From Turneriella sp942492915 (lineage in GTDB: Bacteria > Spirochaetota > Leptospiria > Turneriellales > Turneriellaceae): a stretch of 64,000 nt of DNA. A program made the translations under genes and the position numbers. The notes under the pieces were generated by a model. That model searched no databases and was not told the origin of the DNA. It saw only the letters and a list, made by a program, of their open reading frames with translations. Every line of letters begins with the position of its first letter. The first letter of the stretch is position 1. This document shows positions 53,660 through 62,432 of this stretch, piece by piece. Location of the stretch: positions 1,302,001 through 1,366,000 of the forward strand of contig OW818662.1 of NCBI GenBank assembly GCA_942492915.1, written 5' to 3'.

Positions 53660-54580
53660 CTAGGGGGTCGCTGTGTATATTGAACCATTTGCACCGACTG
53701 CAGCAAATTGAGACCCGGACCAAGTGACACCGCGCAGGGCATTTGATATTGAAGTATTCTGCGTTGACCAAGATAACCCACTCGAAGAGTCCATTACAAG
53801 GCCTGATCCTGTGGTGCCACCAACCGCGAGAAATTGAGAGCCTGACCATGTTATATCTGCTATTGCGGTATTGCCGGCCGTCAATGACGTCCAAGTGACA
53901 CCATCTGTCGATGTCAAAATGGCAGGCGCGAATGTTGAAGTATTGTAGCCAACTGCGATGAAGCGCGAACCTGACCAAGAAAGGCCTGACAGTAGACTAC
54001 TCGAGGCGGAGGTTCGGGCTGCCCAAGTAATAGCATCACTTGAGGTTAAAATTGTCCCATTGCTGCCTGACGTTAGAAGCTGACTGCCATTCCATGAAAG
54101 TGCATATAAGTCGTTGGCTGTTCCCGAAGTCCTCGCTGTCCAACTCGTTGCATTTGGTGACGTCAGTATTGTGCCAGAGTAACCAACACATACGAATTGC
54201 GTGCCTGTCCAGATGATAGCCTCTAGAATATTTATCGTCCCGGAAACCTGGGCGTTCCAAGAAGTGCCATTTGAAGATGTTAAAATAGTACCATTGGCAC
54301 CAACAGCTACAAATTGGGTGCCGGACCAAACAATGCTTCGAAGATTTTGTCCGGTGCCAGATGTCTGGGAAGCCCATGCAGTACCGTCTACGGAAGTTAG
54401 AATTATGCCAGAATCACCTACTGCAGCGAATTTAGAGCCTGACCAGGTAACCTGATTGAGAGCACTAGCAATTCCAGAGGTCTGAGCTACCCATCTAAGT
54501 GATTTATCTGATGAGCTGGTTGAGTTTGAACATTGGCACACCAAGAAAGCAAGCAGTACGCACGATAGGATGTTTTTCAT
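53660..54580 (-). CDS. c32: lipoprotein with WSG-QFVAVG beta-propeller repeats
   Basis: 306 residues from MKNILSCVLLAFLVCQCSN (lipobox). At least six tandem units of about 42 residues with the pattern W-SG-QFVAVG-NGTILTS-DG-TW---TSGT, like YCF48/BNR-type propeller blades. Probably a surface or periplasmic six- or seven-bladed propeller. Confidence 0.82.
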   Translation of the reverse strand: MKNILSCVLLAFLVCQCSNSTSSSDKSLRWVAQTSGIASALNQVTWSGSKFAAVGDSGIILTSVDGTAWASQTSGTGQNLRSIVWSGTQFVAVGANGTILTSSNGTSWNAQVSGTINILEAIIWTGTQFVCVGYSGTILTSPNATSWTARTSGTANDLYALSWNGSQLLTSGSNGTILTSSDAITWAARTSASSSLLSGLSWSGSRFIAVGYNTSTFAPAILTSTDGVTWTSLTAGNTAIADITWSGSQFLAVGGTTGSGLVMDSSSGLSWSTQNTSISNALRGVTWSGSQFAAVGANGSIYTATP

Positions 54581-54641
54581 AAGTTTTGGTAAATTCTTAT
54601 CAGTTCCATTGTCTTGTAAAGGTTTTCTCGCGCGGCATTGC

Positions 54642-54866
54642 ATACAACGTTGGATTTACCTGACGTCGATGGTGCGCCGCACAATAAATGCAGTCTTCTT
54701 AGTGAAGCCGCTCTTGGCGCGCCATCGATGTGCCGCAGGTGGCTGCGTTGCGCCCGCCAATAAAGCTCGACAGAGCGCGGGCGTCAACGCATTTCAGGCC
54801 ACCGGAGGCCGAGCACGCGAGGAGCTACGGCACCGCAGCGAGCGCAGCAGGTAAATCTTGTTGTCG
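54642..54866 (-). repeat. attC 33
   Basis: R'' ATACAAC, R' GTTGTCG; outer GATTTACC/GGTAAATC; H1 Q long form; H2 2; H3 x. 225 bp. Confidence 0.86.
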
Positions 54867-54885
54867 GCAGTAGCAAGTTCGGCGC

Positions 54886-55638
54886 CTATTTCATATTCTT
54901 AATAAGCTGCTTCAAAAGTTTATGCCGAATACGGTTGCTAATTACATTGCCTTTTTGATCAATTACCACAATTGTTGGATACCCATGAATCGAGTAGAGT
55001 TTATTAATTGGACCATCAAAATCGTTGCCATCAAAGATGTTCGGCCAGTTTAAGGCATGGGTTCTGATCGCAGATTCGCTTGATGCGCGCTCATTATCTC
55101 CAGAAATCCCGACGATTTCTAACTTGTGGTCGAAATTTTCTTGTAGGTATTTCAGATCAAGATAATCCTCTTTGCAGGCCCCACACCATGACGCCCAAAA
55201 AAATAACACCAAGGCTTTACGGCGACTACGACTGATATCAAAAATTTGGCCGTCGGACGTAACTGCTTGAAATTTGGGTGCCTTGTTACCGGGAGCAAAG
55301 TCTATAAAGCCCTTACGATAGATAGCAGCCCATTTCTTACATTCAGGTGACGATGATTCTCTGAGTAACTTGTCATAAATTTGCTTGGCCTCGCCCCGGC
55401 GCCTGAGGCCCGTATAAAATTCTGCAAGCGCCAATCCTGCGTGGCAGCGCTCCATTAGATCGGGATTTGTCTCTGATTGCTGAAGTAGATGATTTTCCCA
55501 GCATTGAACATTTTTTTCGTAAGGGAGGGTTTGGCAGTAATCCAGTGCGATCTGATCAGGAGATTTTACCCTGTGTGTAGCGCAATGAACCAGGATAAGG
55601 ATAATAATAATCCAAGATAAGTTTGTTCTGGTCCTCAT
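54886..55638 (-). CDS. c33: TlpA/thioredoxin-like lipoprotein, paralogue of c28
   Basis: 250 residues from MRTRTNLSWIIIILILVHCAT (lipobox VHC). Shares the spacer helix (CHAGLALAEFYTGLRRR) and the thioredoxin core (ALVLFFWASWCGACKEDYLDL, VGISGDNERA, HGYPTIVVIDQKGNV) with c28. Both cassettes also share the boundary GTTGTCGGCAGTAGCAA. Confidence 0.86.
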   Translation of the reverse strand: MRTRTNLSWIIIILILVHCATHRVKSPDQIALDYCQTLPYEKNVQCWENHLLQQSETNPDLMERCHAGLALAEFYTGLRRRGEAKQIYDKLLRESSSPECKKWAAIYRKGFIDFAPGNKAPKFQAVTSDGQIFDISRSRRKALVLFFWASWCGACKEDYLDLKYLQENFDHKLEIVGISGDNERASSESAIRTHALNWPNIFDGNDFDGPINKLYSIHGYPTIVVIDQKGNVISNRIRHKLLKQLIKNMK

Positions 55639-55671
55639 GAAATTTTCCCAAATTATACGCCTTGCTATTGC

Positions 55672-55896
55672 CGACAACGGTGGATTTACCTGACGTCGAT
55701 GGTGCGCCGCACAATAAAAGCAGTTCTCTTAGAGAAGCTGCTCTTGGCGCGCCATCGATGTGCCGCAGGTGGCTGCGTTGCGCCCGCCAATAAAGCTCGA
55801 TAGAGCGCGGGCGTCAACGCATTTCAGGCCACCGGAGGCCGAGCACGCGAGGAGCTACGGCACCGCAGCGAGCGCAGCAGGTAAATCTTGTTGTGT
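55672..55896 (-). repeat. attC 34
   Basis: R'' CGACAAC, R' GTTGTGT; outer GATTTACC/GGTAAATC; H1 Q; H2 2; H3 x. 225 bp. Confidence 0.86.
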
Positions 55897-55909
55897 GAAG
55901 TTGTGCCCT

Positions 55910-56500
55910 TCAGAAGGAGTAACCAGCAACTATGAAGGCTTGAGTTGTTACGATAAAGCTCTGGCTGGAGCCAAATATTCGAGTAGGCCAGTTTGTAACC
56001 GTCTGAATCAGGAGTGAAAGATTCCATCGATCAGTCAAAAGGTATTTAAATTCAGGGTAGAAGACCCCAGCAGTTTGTATGCCTCCAAAATTTGATGCAG
56101 AATGGTTGTAAAAATATTGATAAAAGGTTCCAAGGTATCCAGCTGATATGTTGAATCGCCATCTCTCTGAAATCGAGAAACTATACCCGACGGCCAAACC
56201 AGGATTGAAAGACCATAATGTGTAATCGTTTCCCAATATATAATAGGCGCTCGTATGAATGACAGAAATACCCATATCGTATCTCAGAAAGATATTGTCC
56301 CAAAGATAATGATTGGCGTATGGCAGGATTCGCAGAGCCCACTGCTTCACCTCAGGTGAGTTAACACTCTGTGAACCACTGAAGCCGGTAGACAAGTCAA
56401 AATCGCCAGCTTTGCCATACGTAATCGGCTTTTCTTGAGCACGGGCGTTGAAAATAACAATGAGGAAAAGTATCAGTGCAAAAAAATTCTTTTTCTTCAT
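55910..56500 (-). CDS. c34: outer-membrane barrel-like protein
   Basis: 196 residues. Signal FFALILFLIVIFNARAQ, then aromatic-rich beta strands (FNPGLAVGYSFSISERWRF, AGYLGTFYQYFYNHS) ending AGYSF with a terminal Phe. Fits a small eight-stranded outer-membrane barrel. Confidence 0.75.
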   Translation of the reverse strand: MKKKNFFALILFLIVIFNARAQEKPITYGKAGDFDLSTGFSGSQSVNSPEVKQWALRILPYANHYLWDNIFLRYDMGISVIHTSAYYILGNDYTLWSFNPGLAVGYSFSISERWRFNISAGYLGTFYQYFYNHSASNFGGIQTAGVFYPEFKYLLTDRWNLSLLIQTVTNWPTRIFGSSQSFIVTTQAFIVAGYSF

Positions 56501-56523
56501 AAGTTCTCCTTGGGCACAATTTC

Positions 56524-56717
56524 ACACAACGTTGGTTTTACCTTGACGTTTTTGCTTGTGGCTTCTTAGACACAAGCAAAAATGTGCCCGAAGCGCCTGC
56601 CCGAGCCCGCCAATGCAGGCCCATTGGCCGGCGGGCGCAGGGCATCTTTGGCGCGGAGTGGCCGAGCACACGACCCAACGAAGTGGTCGTGCGCGCAGCA
56701 GGTAAAACTTGTTGTCT
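56524..56717 (-). repeat. attC 35
   Basis: R'' ACACAAC, R' GTTGTCT; outer TTTTACC/GGTAAAA; H1 P (TTTTTGCTTGTG); H2 1; H3 y. 194 bp. Confidence 0.85.
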
Positions 56718-56738
56718 GACGTAGCGCTTACGGGAGGC

Positions 56739-56762
56739 TTGCGAGGCATGGAGGCCGAGCAA
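56739..56762 (+). repeat. c35 left ANGGAN hairpin
   Basis: TTGC/GCAA outer stem, 3x3 loop gag/cga, GC/GC inner stem, hexaloop ATGGAG. Confidence 0.55.
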
Positions 56763-56782
56763 TGTGCCAGTATCCTAGGGGA

Positions 56783-57394
56783 TTACCGCACATAAACGTT
56801 CTTGATATTGTTAAAATTAGATATTTCTCTTTCTGCAGGGGATTGATTGTCAATATACGCCAATTTGTTGTCTGAAACCGCTCGCCTCCCTGTCAAAACG
56901 ATCTTCTTGTCATCCAATAATGCTAGAATTCGAATGGCTTCATTCCGTACTCTTGGATAAAAGCTATTAAGAGTGTTTTCTACTGTTTCCGCAGGTATGA
57001 GGCGCCAATCTGAGGTCTCGTAGTTCAGAGTTCGGAGATGCAAAGCAAAGCCCAGGGCGATGATCTCCAAAAAATAATATCCGGAACAGTACAAATCATA
57101 ACAATTGTCTATCGACTGAATAGCAATTGAATCTTTCTCGACTATCGAACGGAGAATGCCCCGCAATTTCCATTCTTCAAAGCGGCTTAAATCAACGAAA
57201 CTCAATAAGATTCTCTTTATTTCAAGATCGGCATGCCGATCCGCATAGTGGAGATCTAAGAGCTCTAAGTAGGCTTGCCGCGGAATTTCGTTTTCAAGAG
57301 ATTCCGTTTGATATATCCAATTTTCAAACTGATCGATAGTAATGGAACCTATCAGAAATCCAAATAGAAATATTTCAGATTCAGATGAAAGCAT
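56783..57394 (-). CDS. c35: hypothetical protein
   Basis: 203 residues from MLSSESEIFLFGFLIGSI. Helical repeats (AYLELLDLHYADRHADLEIK, RNEAIRILALLDDKKIVL) suggest an all-alpha, HEAT-like fold. The frame extends to 57451 through the right hairpin; the internal Met is preferred. Unknown. Confidence 0.58.
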   Translation of the reverse strand: MLSSESEIFLFGFLIGSITIDQFENWIYQTESLENEIPRQAYLELLDLHYADRHADLEIKRILLSFVDLSRFEEWKLRGILRSIVEKDSIAIQSIDNCYDLYCSGYYFLEIIALGFALHLRTLNYETSDWRLIPAETVENTLNSFYPRVRNEAIRILALLDDKKIVLTGRRAVSDNKLAYIDNQSPAEREISNFNNIKNVYVR

Positions 57395-57410
57395 GATCGG
57401 TAGGTGGCAG

Positions 57411-57430
57411 CCTCGCCATGGATGGCGAGG
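57411..57430 (+). repeat. c35 right ANGGAN hairpin
   Basis: Stem CCTCGCC/GGCGAGG, hexaloop ATGGAT. Confidence 0.68.
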
Positions 57431-57461
57431 GTAGCACCGTGAAATAGTCAAGCGCTATGTC

Positions 57462-57657
57462 AGACAACGTTGGATTTACCTTGACGTTTTGGCTTGCAGT
57501 GTCTTCGCTGCAAGCCAAAATGTGCCCGAAGCGCCTGCCCGAGCCCGCCAATGCAGGCCCATTGGCCTGCGGGCGTAGGGCATCTTCGGCGCGGAGTGGC
57601 CGAGCACGCGAGGAGCTACGGCACCGCAGCGAGCGCAGCAGGTAAATCTTGTTGTAC
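57462..57657 (-). repeat. attC 36
   Basis: R'' AGACAAC, R' GTTGTAC; outer GATTTACC/GGTAAATC although H1 is class P, another module mix; H2 1; H3 x. 196 bp. Confidence 0.85.
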
Positions 57658-57676
57658 GCTGCGGCAAGCTAGTGAT

Positions 57677-58510
57677 TTAACGCATTGAAGGATATTTTAG
57701 TTTTCTTAGTGCTTTTTCATAGTAGTTGTCCCAGCAATCCCTGTACAAGTCGCACGAAGGATTGGGTTCATACACCGTTGGCCTGCGACCTGAACAAACT
57801 CGACCGTATCGCCGGCATTCTGGAGACATTAGCTGAAATGTAATATCTTGGATTTTTCGTTCCCGATTTTCTGCTTTCTCCTCCTGCCTATCAGAATTTG
57901 CATAAGCCATTCCCTCTGCTTTGAGGATTCTGTTAGCCGACAAAGCCTTATCGCAAATTTCGTGCTTATATTTTGAGTTGCCCCACCTCGGCAAATCCGG
58001 ATGATCACACCTGAAATCCGCGAGAAGTCGCAAGACAAATTGCTTCCGATATGTGTAGGTCTGTTGAATAGGTAGCTCTTTGAGCCAATCGCCAGCATTG
58101 CCGTAATGGTCGGGACTAGTCGCTTCGGCCAATCCTCGCGGTATATGGCAATGACGTCTGGTTAACTCATAGTCTATGCAATCTGAAGTCAAAGAAAAAT
58201 TCGTCGAGGATTCGGTGGATTTAGCATAACAGTAATCCAGCGCTGCCAACAATTTGTCGTATTTCTTCTCGCATAAGGTGAGTGGCTCTTTCGCATCAGA
58301 ATCCGGAAACCGGAACTGGGGTCGATATTCTAGCTCTTTCGGTTTGTAAGGCGGCTGGTGCATATAGACGCCAATGTTCGTATCAGCCGCATAATGCATT
58401 TGGTGATGCTCATGTCTGAGGCGAGCCTGCTGGCCGCTGCCGCTGCTGTTACATGAAAGAATATAAACGGAAATTGCGCCGAATACCAGGGTCTTTTGCA
58501 GGAAACTCAT
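57677..58510 (-). CDS. c36: Cys-rich lipoprotein
   Basis: 277 residues. Signal TLVFGAISVYILSCNSS (lipobox LSC). His-rich start (RHEHHQMHYAAD) and about ten further cysteines (TLCEKKYD, DYCYAKS, SDCIDYE, CRRYGRVCSG, SCDLYRDCW). Unknown; possibly disulfide-stabilised or metal-binding. Confidence 0.65.
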   Translation of the reverse strand: MSFLQKTLVFGAISVYILSCNSSGSGQQARLRHEHHQMHYAADTNIGVYMHQPPYKPKELEYRPQFRFPDSDAKEPLTLCEKKYDKLLAALDYCYAKSTESSTNFSLTSDCIDYELTRRHCHIPRGLAEATSPDHYGNAGDWLKELPIQQTYTYRKQFVLRLLADFRCDHPDLPRWGNSKYKHEICDKALSANRILKAEGMAYANSDRQEEKAENRERKIQDITFQLMSPECRRYGRVCSGRRPTVYEPNPSCDLYRDCWDNYYEKALRKLKYPSMR

Positions 58511-58543
58511 CTCTATTCTTCTCCTATCTTAGCTTGCCGTTGC

Positions 58544-58738
58544 GTACAACGCGGGTTTTACCTTGACGTTTTTGCTTGTGTCTTCTTAGACACAAGCCAA
58601 AAATGTGCCCGGAGCGCCTGCCCGAGCCCGCCAATGCAGGCCCACAGGCCGGCGGGCGCAGGGCATCTTCGGCGCGGAGTGGCCGAGCACGCGACCCAAC
58701 GGAGTGGTCGCGCGCGCAGCAGGTAAAACTTGTTGTCG
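58544..58738 (-). repeat. attC 37
   Basis: R'' GTACAAC, R' GTTGTCG; outer TTTTACC/GGTAAAA; H1 P (TTTTTGCTTGTGTC); H2 1; H3 y. 195 bp. Confidence 0.85.
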
Positions 58739-58765
58739 GCAGTACTTGCGTCATTTTGAGTGCAA

Positions 58766-58791
58766 CCTGCAAACCACGGAGGGTTTGCAGG
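58766..58791 (+). repeat. c37 left ANGGAN hairpin
   Basis: Ten-bp stem CCTGCAAACC/GGTTTGCAGG, hexaloop ACGGAG. Confidence 0.7.
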
Positions 58792-58797
58792 AGTGTT

Positions 58798-59220
58798 TTA
58801 GATGGTTAAAACCCGTTCATTAAGCACCGATTGCAGCTTAGCAATATTGCGTAATGTCGGATTAGCTTTCTTAGGGTTCTCAAAATTCTGATAATTCTGG
58901 TATGGAATATTCATTTTGGCTGCTAATTGTTTTTGAGTCAAATTGCGTTTTTTTCTTGCTAATTTCAGCCAAATAGCAAAGGCAACATTCTCACTGGGAG
59001 CTACCAGATGAATTCCTTTCCCTGCTTTGTGCGATGGCTGAGGAATCTCTTGCTCTCTCAGGTCTATAGATTCTAAGTACCCATCCAATGCCTCTTTCGC
59101 ATGGGTCAAAGCTTCATCCAAGGAATACCCGAAAGTCAGGCAGCCGGGTAAGTCTGGGAATTCAACGTTAAATGCACCCTCTGATTTCGAATGAGTGATC
59201 TTTGCTGGATACTTAATCAT
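58798..59220 (-). CDS. hicB: c37: HicB antitoxin
   Basis: 140 residues. N-terminal partial RNase-H-like HicB fold (YPAKITHSKSEGAFNVEFPD, LPGCLTFGYSLDEALTHAKE) and a C-terminal Xre-type HTH (RNLTQKQLAAKMNIPYQNYQ). Starts by ATGA overlap with hicA. Confidence 0.93.
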   Translation of the reverse strand: MIKYPAKITHSKSEGAFNVEFPDLPGCLTFGYSLDEALTHAKEALDGYLESIDLREQEIPQPSHKAGKGIHLVAPSENVAFAIWLKLARKKRNLTQKQLAAKMNIPYQNYQNFENPKKANPTLRNIAKLQSVLNERVLTI

Positions 59221-59396
59221 TTTAGCCCACTTTGCTTAAGAATTGCATTCAGAGTTCCTTTCGGAATATCTGAATTGCCATGCACAGGCACAACAACGGT
59301 AGAGCCACCTTTCACCATGATGTGATGGGAGCCTTTTATGCGATCCAGAGCCCAGCCGTCTTTTTTGAGCTTCTTCAATAGCTCTTTGCCTGACAT
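59217..59396 (-). CDS. hicA: c37: HicA mRNA-interferase toxin
   Basis: A 59-residue gene: MSGKELLKKLKKDGWALDRI, then KGSHHIMVKGGSTVVVPVH with the catalytic His, and SDIPKGTLNAILKQSGLK. Length and order match HicA, a double-stranded-RNA-binding-fold ribonuclease. Its stop overlaps the hicB start. The overlapping 64-codon frame at 59236-59430 is only its shadow. Confidence 0.92.
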   Translation of the reverse strand: MSGKELLKKLKKDGWALDRIKGSHHIMVKGGSTVVVPVHGNSDIPKGTLNAILKQSGLK

Positions 59397-59464
59397 CGGG
59401 AATGATACACATTATTATATGTATCGTCAATCTTTTCTTAGCTTTCGTCTACTTTCCAAAGCCG

Positions 59465-59484
59465 CCGAAACATGGATGTTTCGG
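59465..59484 (+). repeat. c37 right ANGGAN hairpin
   Basis: Stem CCGAAAC/GTTTCGG, hexaloop ATGGAT (core ACATGGATGT). Confidence 0.7.
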
Positions 59485-59511
59485 GAGAACAAAAGATTAA
59501 GCAAGTATTGC

Positions 59512-59727
59512 CGACAACGTGGAATTTACCTGACGTTTGGTGACGCTTGTGTCATTATTTCAATCTGTAAAGCCATTTTGCGTCACCAAATGTGCCCGAA
59601 GCGCCTCGCGGCAAAGCACAAAACAAGCGTCCCGCTTGTGCTTTGTCCGCGATCTTTTGGCGCGTAGGGCCGAGCACGCGAGGAGCCACAGCACCGCAGC
59701 GAGCGCAGCAGGTAAATTTTGTTGGGC
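59512..59727 (-). repeat. attC 38
   Basis: R'' CGACAAC, R' GTTGGGC; outer AATTTACC/GGTAAATT; H1 R; H2 3; H3 x. 216 bp. Confidence 0.84.
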
Positions 59728-59763
59728 GCCGTATCGCATTGGAAAAGAACGTTTTGAGGCTAA

Positions 59764-60255
59764 TTAAAGCTTATGGTTGTCGTGGACATCAAAAACATCG
59801 TAAGTGGCAGAAAATATTTCAGAGTTGAGTTCAATAGTCATAATCAGCTTTCTCAGGGGGTTAATGCGTTTCTGCCGAGTGCTGAGAACCCGAATTTTCA
59901 GTGGATACCAGGTCTTTGCGTCCTTACTGATATAGCTGTGGTCCTTTTCGAGCTTATGATGATACCACCGCTTTCGTGCACTCGGATCAAAAGAGCCATC
60001 CACGGTGGTTTCTCGAACCTCAAAACCCCCGGCCAACCAACGCAACTCGCCATCTTTAAGTATCGGGCCTGTATTTTTAGCCAATAAATGTTCTGCATAA
60101 CACCATTCTTTGAACTCAAGATACTTCGAATTAAGCCCCGTGGCTTGTCCGTTGATATATATGACGCCCAACCGATTCAGCCGTGGACTCTGTGAAAACA
60201 AACCTAGCGAAAACAAGATATTCAGAAGTAAAAAAATCGGTAGAATGCGGCTCAT
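59764..60255 (-). CDS. c38: exported hypothetical protein
   Basis: 163 residues. Signal ILPIFLLLNILFSLGLFSQ, then GVIYINGQATGLNSKYLEF and a basic, Trp-containing domain. Unknown. The 129 bp before its start hold no clear signal. Confidence 0.58.
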   Translation of the reverse strand: MSRILPIFLLLNILFSLGLFSQSPRLNRLGVIYINGQATGLNSKYLEFKEWCYAEHLLAKNTGPILKDGELRWLAGGFEVRETTVDGSFDPSARKRWYHHKLEKDHSYISKDAKTWYPLKIRVLSTRQKRINPLRKLIMTIELNSEIFSATYDVFDVHDNHKL

Positions 60256-60383
60256 TTACGCAAAGCCGTTTTGCTGTACCTATTTGTACGGTAATGGCAT
60301 TTTCTTTGTCTCATAATGATTCTGGATGGCCTTTGAAGCATTTGGGTCAGATAATCAGGAAAATATCTCTCTTGCGATATGGC

Positions 60384-60608
60384 GCCCAACGTTGGATTTA
60401 CCTGACGTCGATGGTGCGCCGCACAATAAATGCAGTCTTCTTACAGAGGCCGCTCTTGGCGCACCATCGATGTGCCGCAGGTGGCTGCGTTGCGCCCGCC
60501 AATAAAGCTCGATAGAGCGCGGGCGTCAACGCATTTCAGGCCACCGGAGGCCGAGCACGCGAGGAGCTACGGCACCGCAGCGAGCGCAGCAGGTAAATCT
60601 TGTTGTCT
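60384..60608 (-). repeat. attC 39
   Basis: R'' GCCCAAC (fits RYYYAAC), R' GTTGTCT; outer GATTTACC/GGTAAATC; H1 Q; H2 2; H3 x. 225 bp. Confidence 0.86.
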
Positions 60609-60619
60609 GCCGTTTGACA

Positions 60620-61087
60620 TTAGTTAAAGGTATTTGTGTCCGGGTGAAAGAGAGGCATATTGCACTCACAGCAAAGTATCAACACCTGATTAGGCATCAT
60701 TTTCGTTGCATTCATACAATGAGGGCACTGCAACCACTCTGAGTCAATTAGTGTACCCTTCACTCCCTTAGGGTCAGTTCCCACTTTTGTCCAAACATGG
60801 TCTTCAACAACCGCAAATAGTGCAATATTTGAAGGCCAGGACCAGCTGCCGCAATTCTCACAATCGCCTGCGTAAAAATGAATCTTTCCATTTGGCAGCC
60901 TATATCGAAGCCTTTCCTCTAAGGGAGGGACCTCACCAGCCCCGTAGCTAAATACTGGCGCAGCTTTTCCCTGCTCATATAGCATCATCGACTGGTCCTC
61001 ATGCTTTCCTTGCCAACCCGAAAGGATGCCGCCACAGGTGAGACAGAGTATATCTGGATTCGGTCTAAAGCCATCAAATAAGCCCAT
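60620..61087 (-). CDS. c39: protein with multiple zinc-ribbon Cys pairs
   Basis: 155 residues with four CxxC pairs: CLTCGG, CENCGS, CPHCMN, and CCEC near the end. Between them is a Trp-rich beta region. Suggests two zinc ribbons; no family recognised. Confidence 0.65.
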   Translation of the reverse strand: MGLFDGFRPNPDILCLTCGGILSGWQGKHEDQSMMLYEQGKAAPVFSYGAGEVPPLEERLRYRLPNGKIHFYAGDCENCGSWSWPSNIALFAVVEDHVWTKVGTDPKGVKGTLIDSEWLQCPHCMNATKMMPNQVLILCCECNMPLFHPDTNTFN

Positions 61088-61141
61088 TGTTTTATCTGTT
61101 TGTATAGGCAGATACGGTGAAAATATCTTATGTCAAATGGC

Positions 61142-61358
61142 AGACAACGTGGATTTTACGCTGACGTTTTTTGACGCTTGTGTCAATTATTCAATCTGTA
61201 AAGCCAATTGGCGTCAAAAAATGTGGTCGTAGCGGCTCGCGGCGACGCGCGAAAACACACCTCCCGGTGTGCGCGTCGTCCGCGATCTTTGCCGCGGAGA
61301 CCCGAGCACGCGAGGAGCTCCGGCACCGCAGCGGCGCAGCGCGTAAAATTTGTTGTCT
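61142..61358 (-). repeat. attC 40
   Basis: R'' AGACAAC, R' GTTGTCT; outer TTTTACGC/GCGTAAAA; H1 class U (TTTTTTGACGC/GCGTCAAAAAA); H2 5; H3 x. 217 bp. Confidence 0.85.
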
Positions 61359-61377
61359 GCAGTTCGCAGGCGGCGAA

Positions 61378-61770
61378 TCACCAGGTTTCAATCTTCAAGC
61401 TTTCTAATCGGTTAAATTCACCTATATTTCTGGTTGCCAAAGTCCCTTGGTTTGCAAGAACTGTGGCCGCCAATATTAAATCATTTGGCCCAATCAATGT
61501 ACCCTTTTTGGTAAGTTCGAACCTAATTTGTGCATAAATTGAAGCCGCCGTGCTGTCAAAGGGTAGAATTTCGTAAGGTTCAAGAAACTTCGCTAGCTTT
61601 AAGCCATTCTCACGGATCTTCTTGCTATTTGCAACGCCGAACAAGAGTTCCGCCTGCACAATTGATGCAATCTTTAAATCGTTGGGGAAATTCGCCTGAA
61701 ATTTTTTAACGAGATCAGCGTCTTTGCCGTTAAGGAAATGAATGCACACATCGGAATCAAGGAAAATCAT
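61378..61770 (-). CDS. vapC: c40: VapC-type PIN toxin
   Basis: 130 residues. MIFLDSDVCIHFLNGKD, IASIVQAELLFGVANS, IGPNDLILAATVLANQGTLATRN give the four acidic positions and TRN motif of classical VapC tRNA/rRNA-cleaving toxins. ATGA-type overlap with the upstream antitoxin. Confidence 0.93.
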   Translation of the reverse strand: MIFLDSDVCIHFLNGKDADLVKKFQANFPNDLKIASIVQAELLFGVANSKKIRENGLKLAKFLEPYEILPFDSTAASIYAQIRFELTKKGTLIGPNDLILAATVLANQGTLATRNIGEFNRLESLKIETW

Positions 61771-62000
61771 TCAAATCTAGCCTTAATTCTGTCGGACTCA
61801 AACTTGAGTTCTTTGGGTACCTTAAATGTAGAATCCTTTATCGAGCCAAAAAGTGCAAAATAGTCCTTGGGCCAATTTGAGTGAATGTCTTTTTCTATAG
61901 CTTCCTTTACGTACTTAGAAATAGACATTTTTCGAGCTTTAGCCTTGGTTTCTACTGCTTTCAAAGTTCGGTTATCCAAGTAGAGAGATAGCTGTGGCAT
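61767..62000 (-). CDS. vapB: c40: VapB-type antitoxin
   Basis: 77 residues. PQLSLYLDNRTLKAVETKAK and KMSISKYVKEAIEKDI form a ribbon-helix-helix DNA-binding domain; the C-terminal tail should wrap the toxin. The only toxin-antitoxin cassette here without bracketing hairpins. Confidence 0.88.
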   Translation of the reverse strand: MPQLSLYLDNRTLKAVETKAKARKMSISKYVKEAIEKDIHSNWPKDYFALFGSIKDSTFKVPKELKFESDRIKARFE

Positions 62001-62100
62001 GCAAGTATATTATAACATATTTGTCTTAGCGGCAAGTTCTTTTTGTATGCGAGTCATATTTTCGATAATTTGAACGTGCGTTATATTACCTGCGAATTGC

Positions 62101-62296
62101 AGACAACGTTGGTTTTACCTTGACGTTTTTGCTTGTGGCTTCTTAGACACAAGCAAAAATGTGCCCGAAGCGCCTGCCCGAGCCCGCCAATGCAGGCCCA
62201 TTGGCCGGCGGGCGTAGGGCATCTTCGGCGCGGAGTGGCCGAGCACGCGAGGAGCTACGGCACCGCAGCGAGCGCAGCAGGTAAAACTTGTTCTCT
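62101..62296 (-). repeat. attC 41
   Basis: R'' AGACAAC, R' GTTCTCT; outer TTTTACC/GGTAAAA; H1 P (TTTTTGCTTGTG); H2 1; H3 x. 196 bp. Confidence 0.85.
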
Positions 62297-62315
62297 GCCG
62301 TAGTTGCGCTTAGTA

Positions 62316-62337
62316 GCTCGGCCAAGGACGGCCGAGC
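62316..62337 (+). repeat. c41 left ANGGAN hairpin
   Basis: Stem GCTCGGCC/GGCCGAGC, hexaloop AAGGAC. Confidence 0.7.
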
Positions 62338-62432
62338 GTACTCCTTGGTGTACTCGCTTTTGACAACTTTTGATGTAGGTTATCTCCTGAGCACCCCAAG
62401 TGAGGTTTGATCAATCAAGCGCTTGATTTGGG

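Noticed and set aside
59236..59430. 64-codon frame before hicB
   Set aside because: It is out of frame with the clear HicA coding sequence and has no family resemblance.
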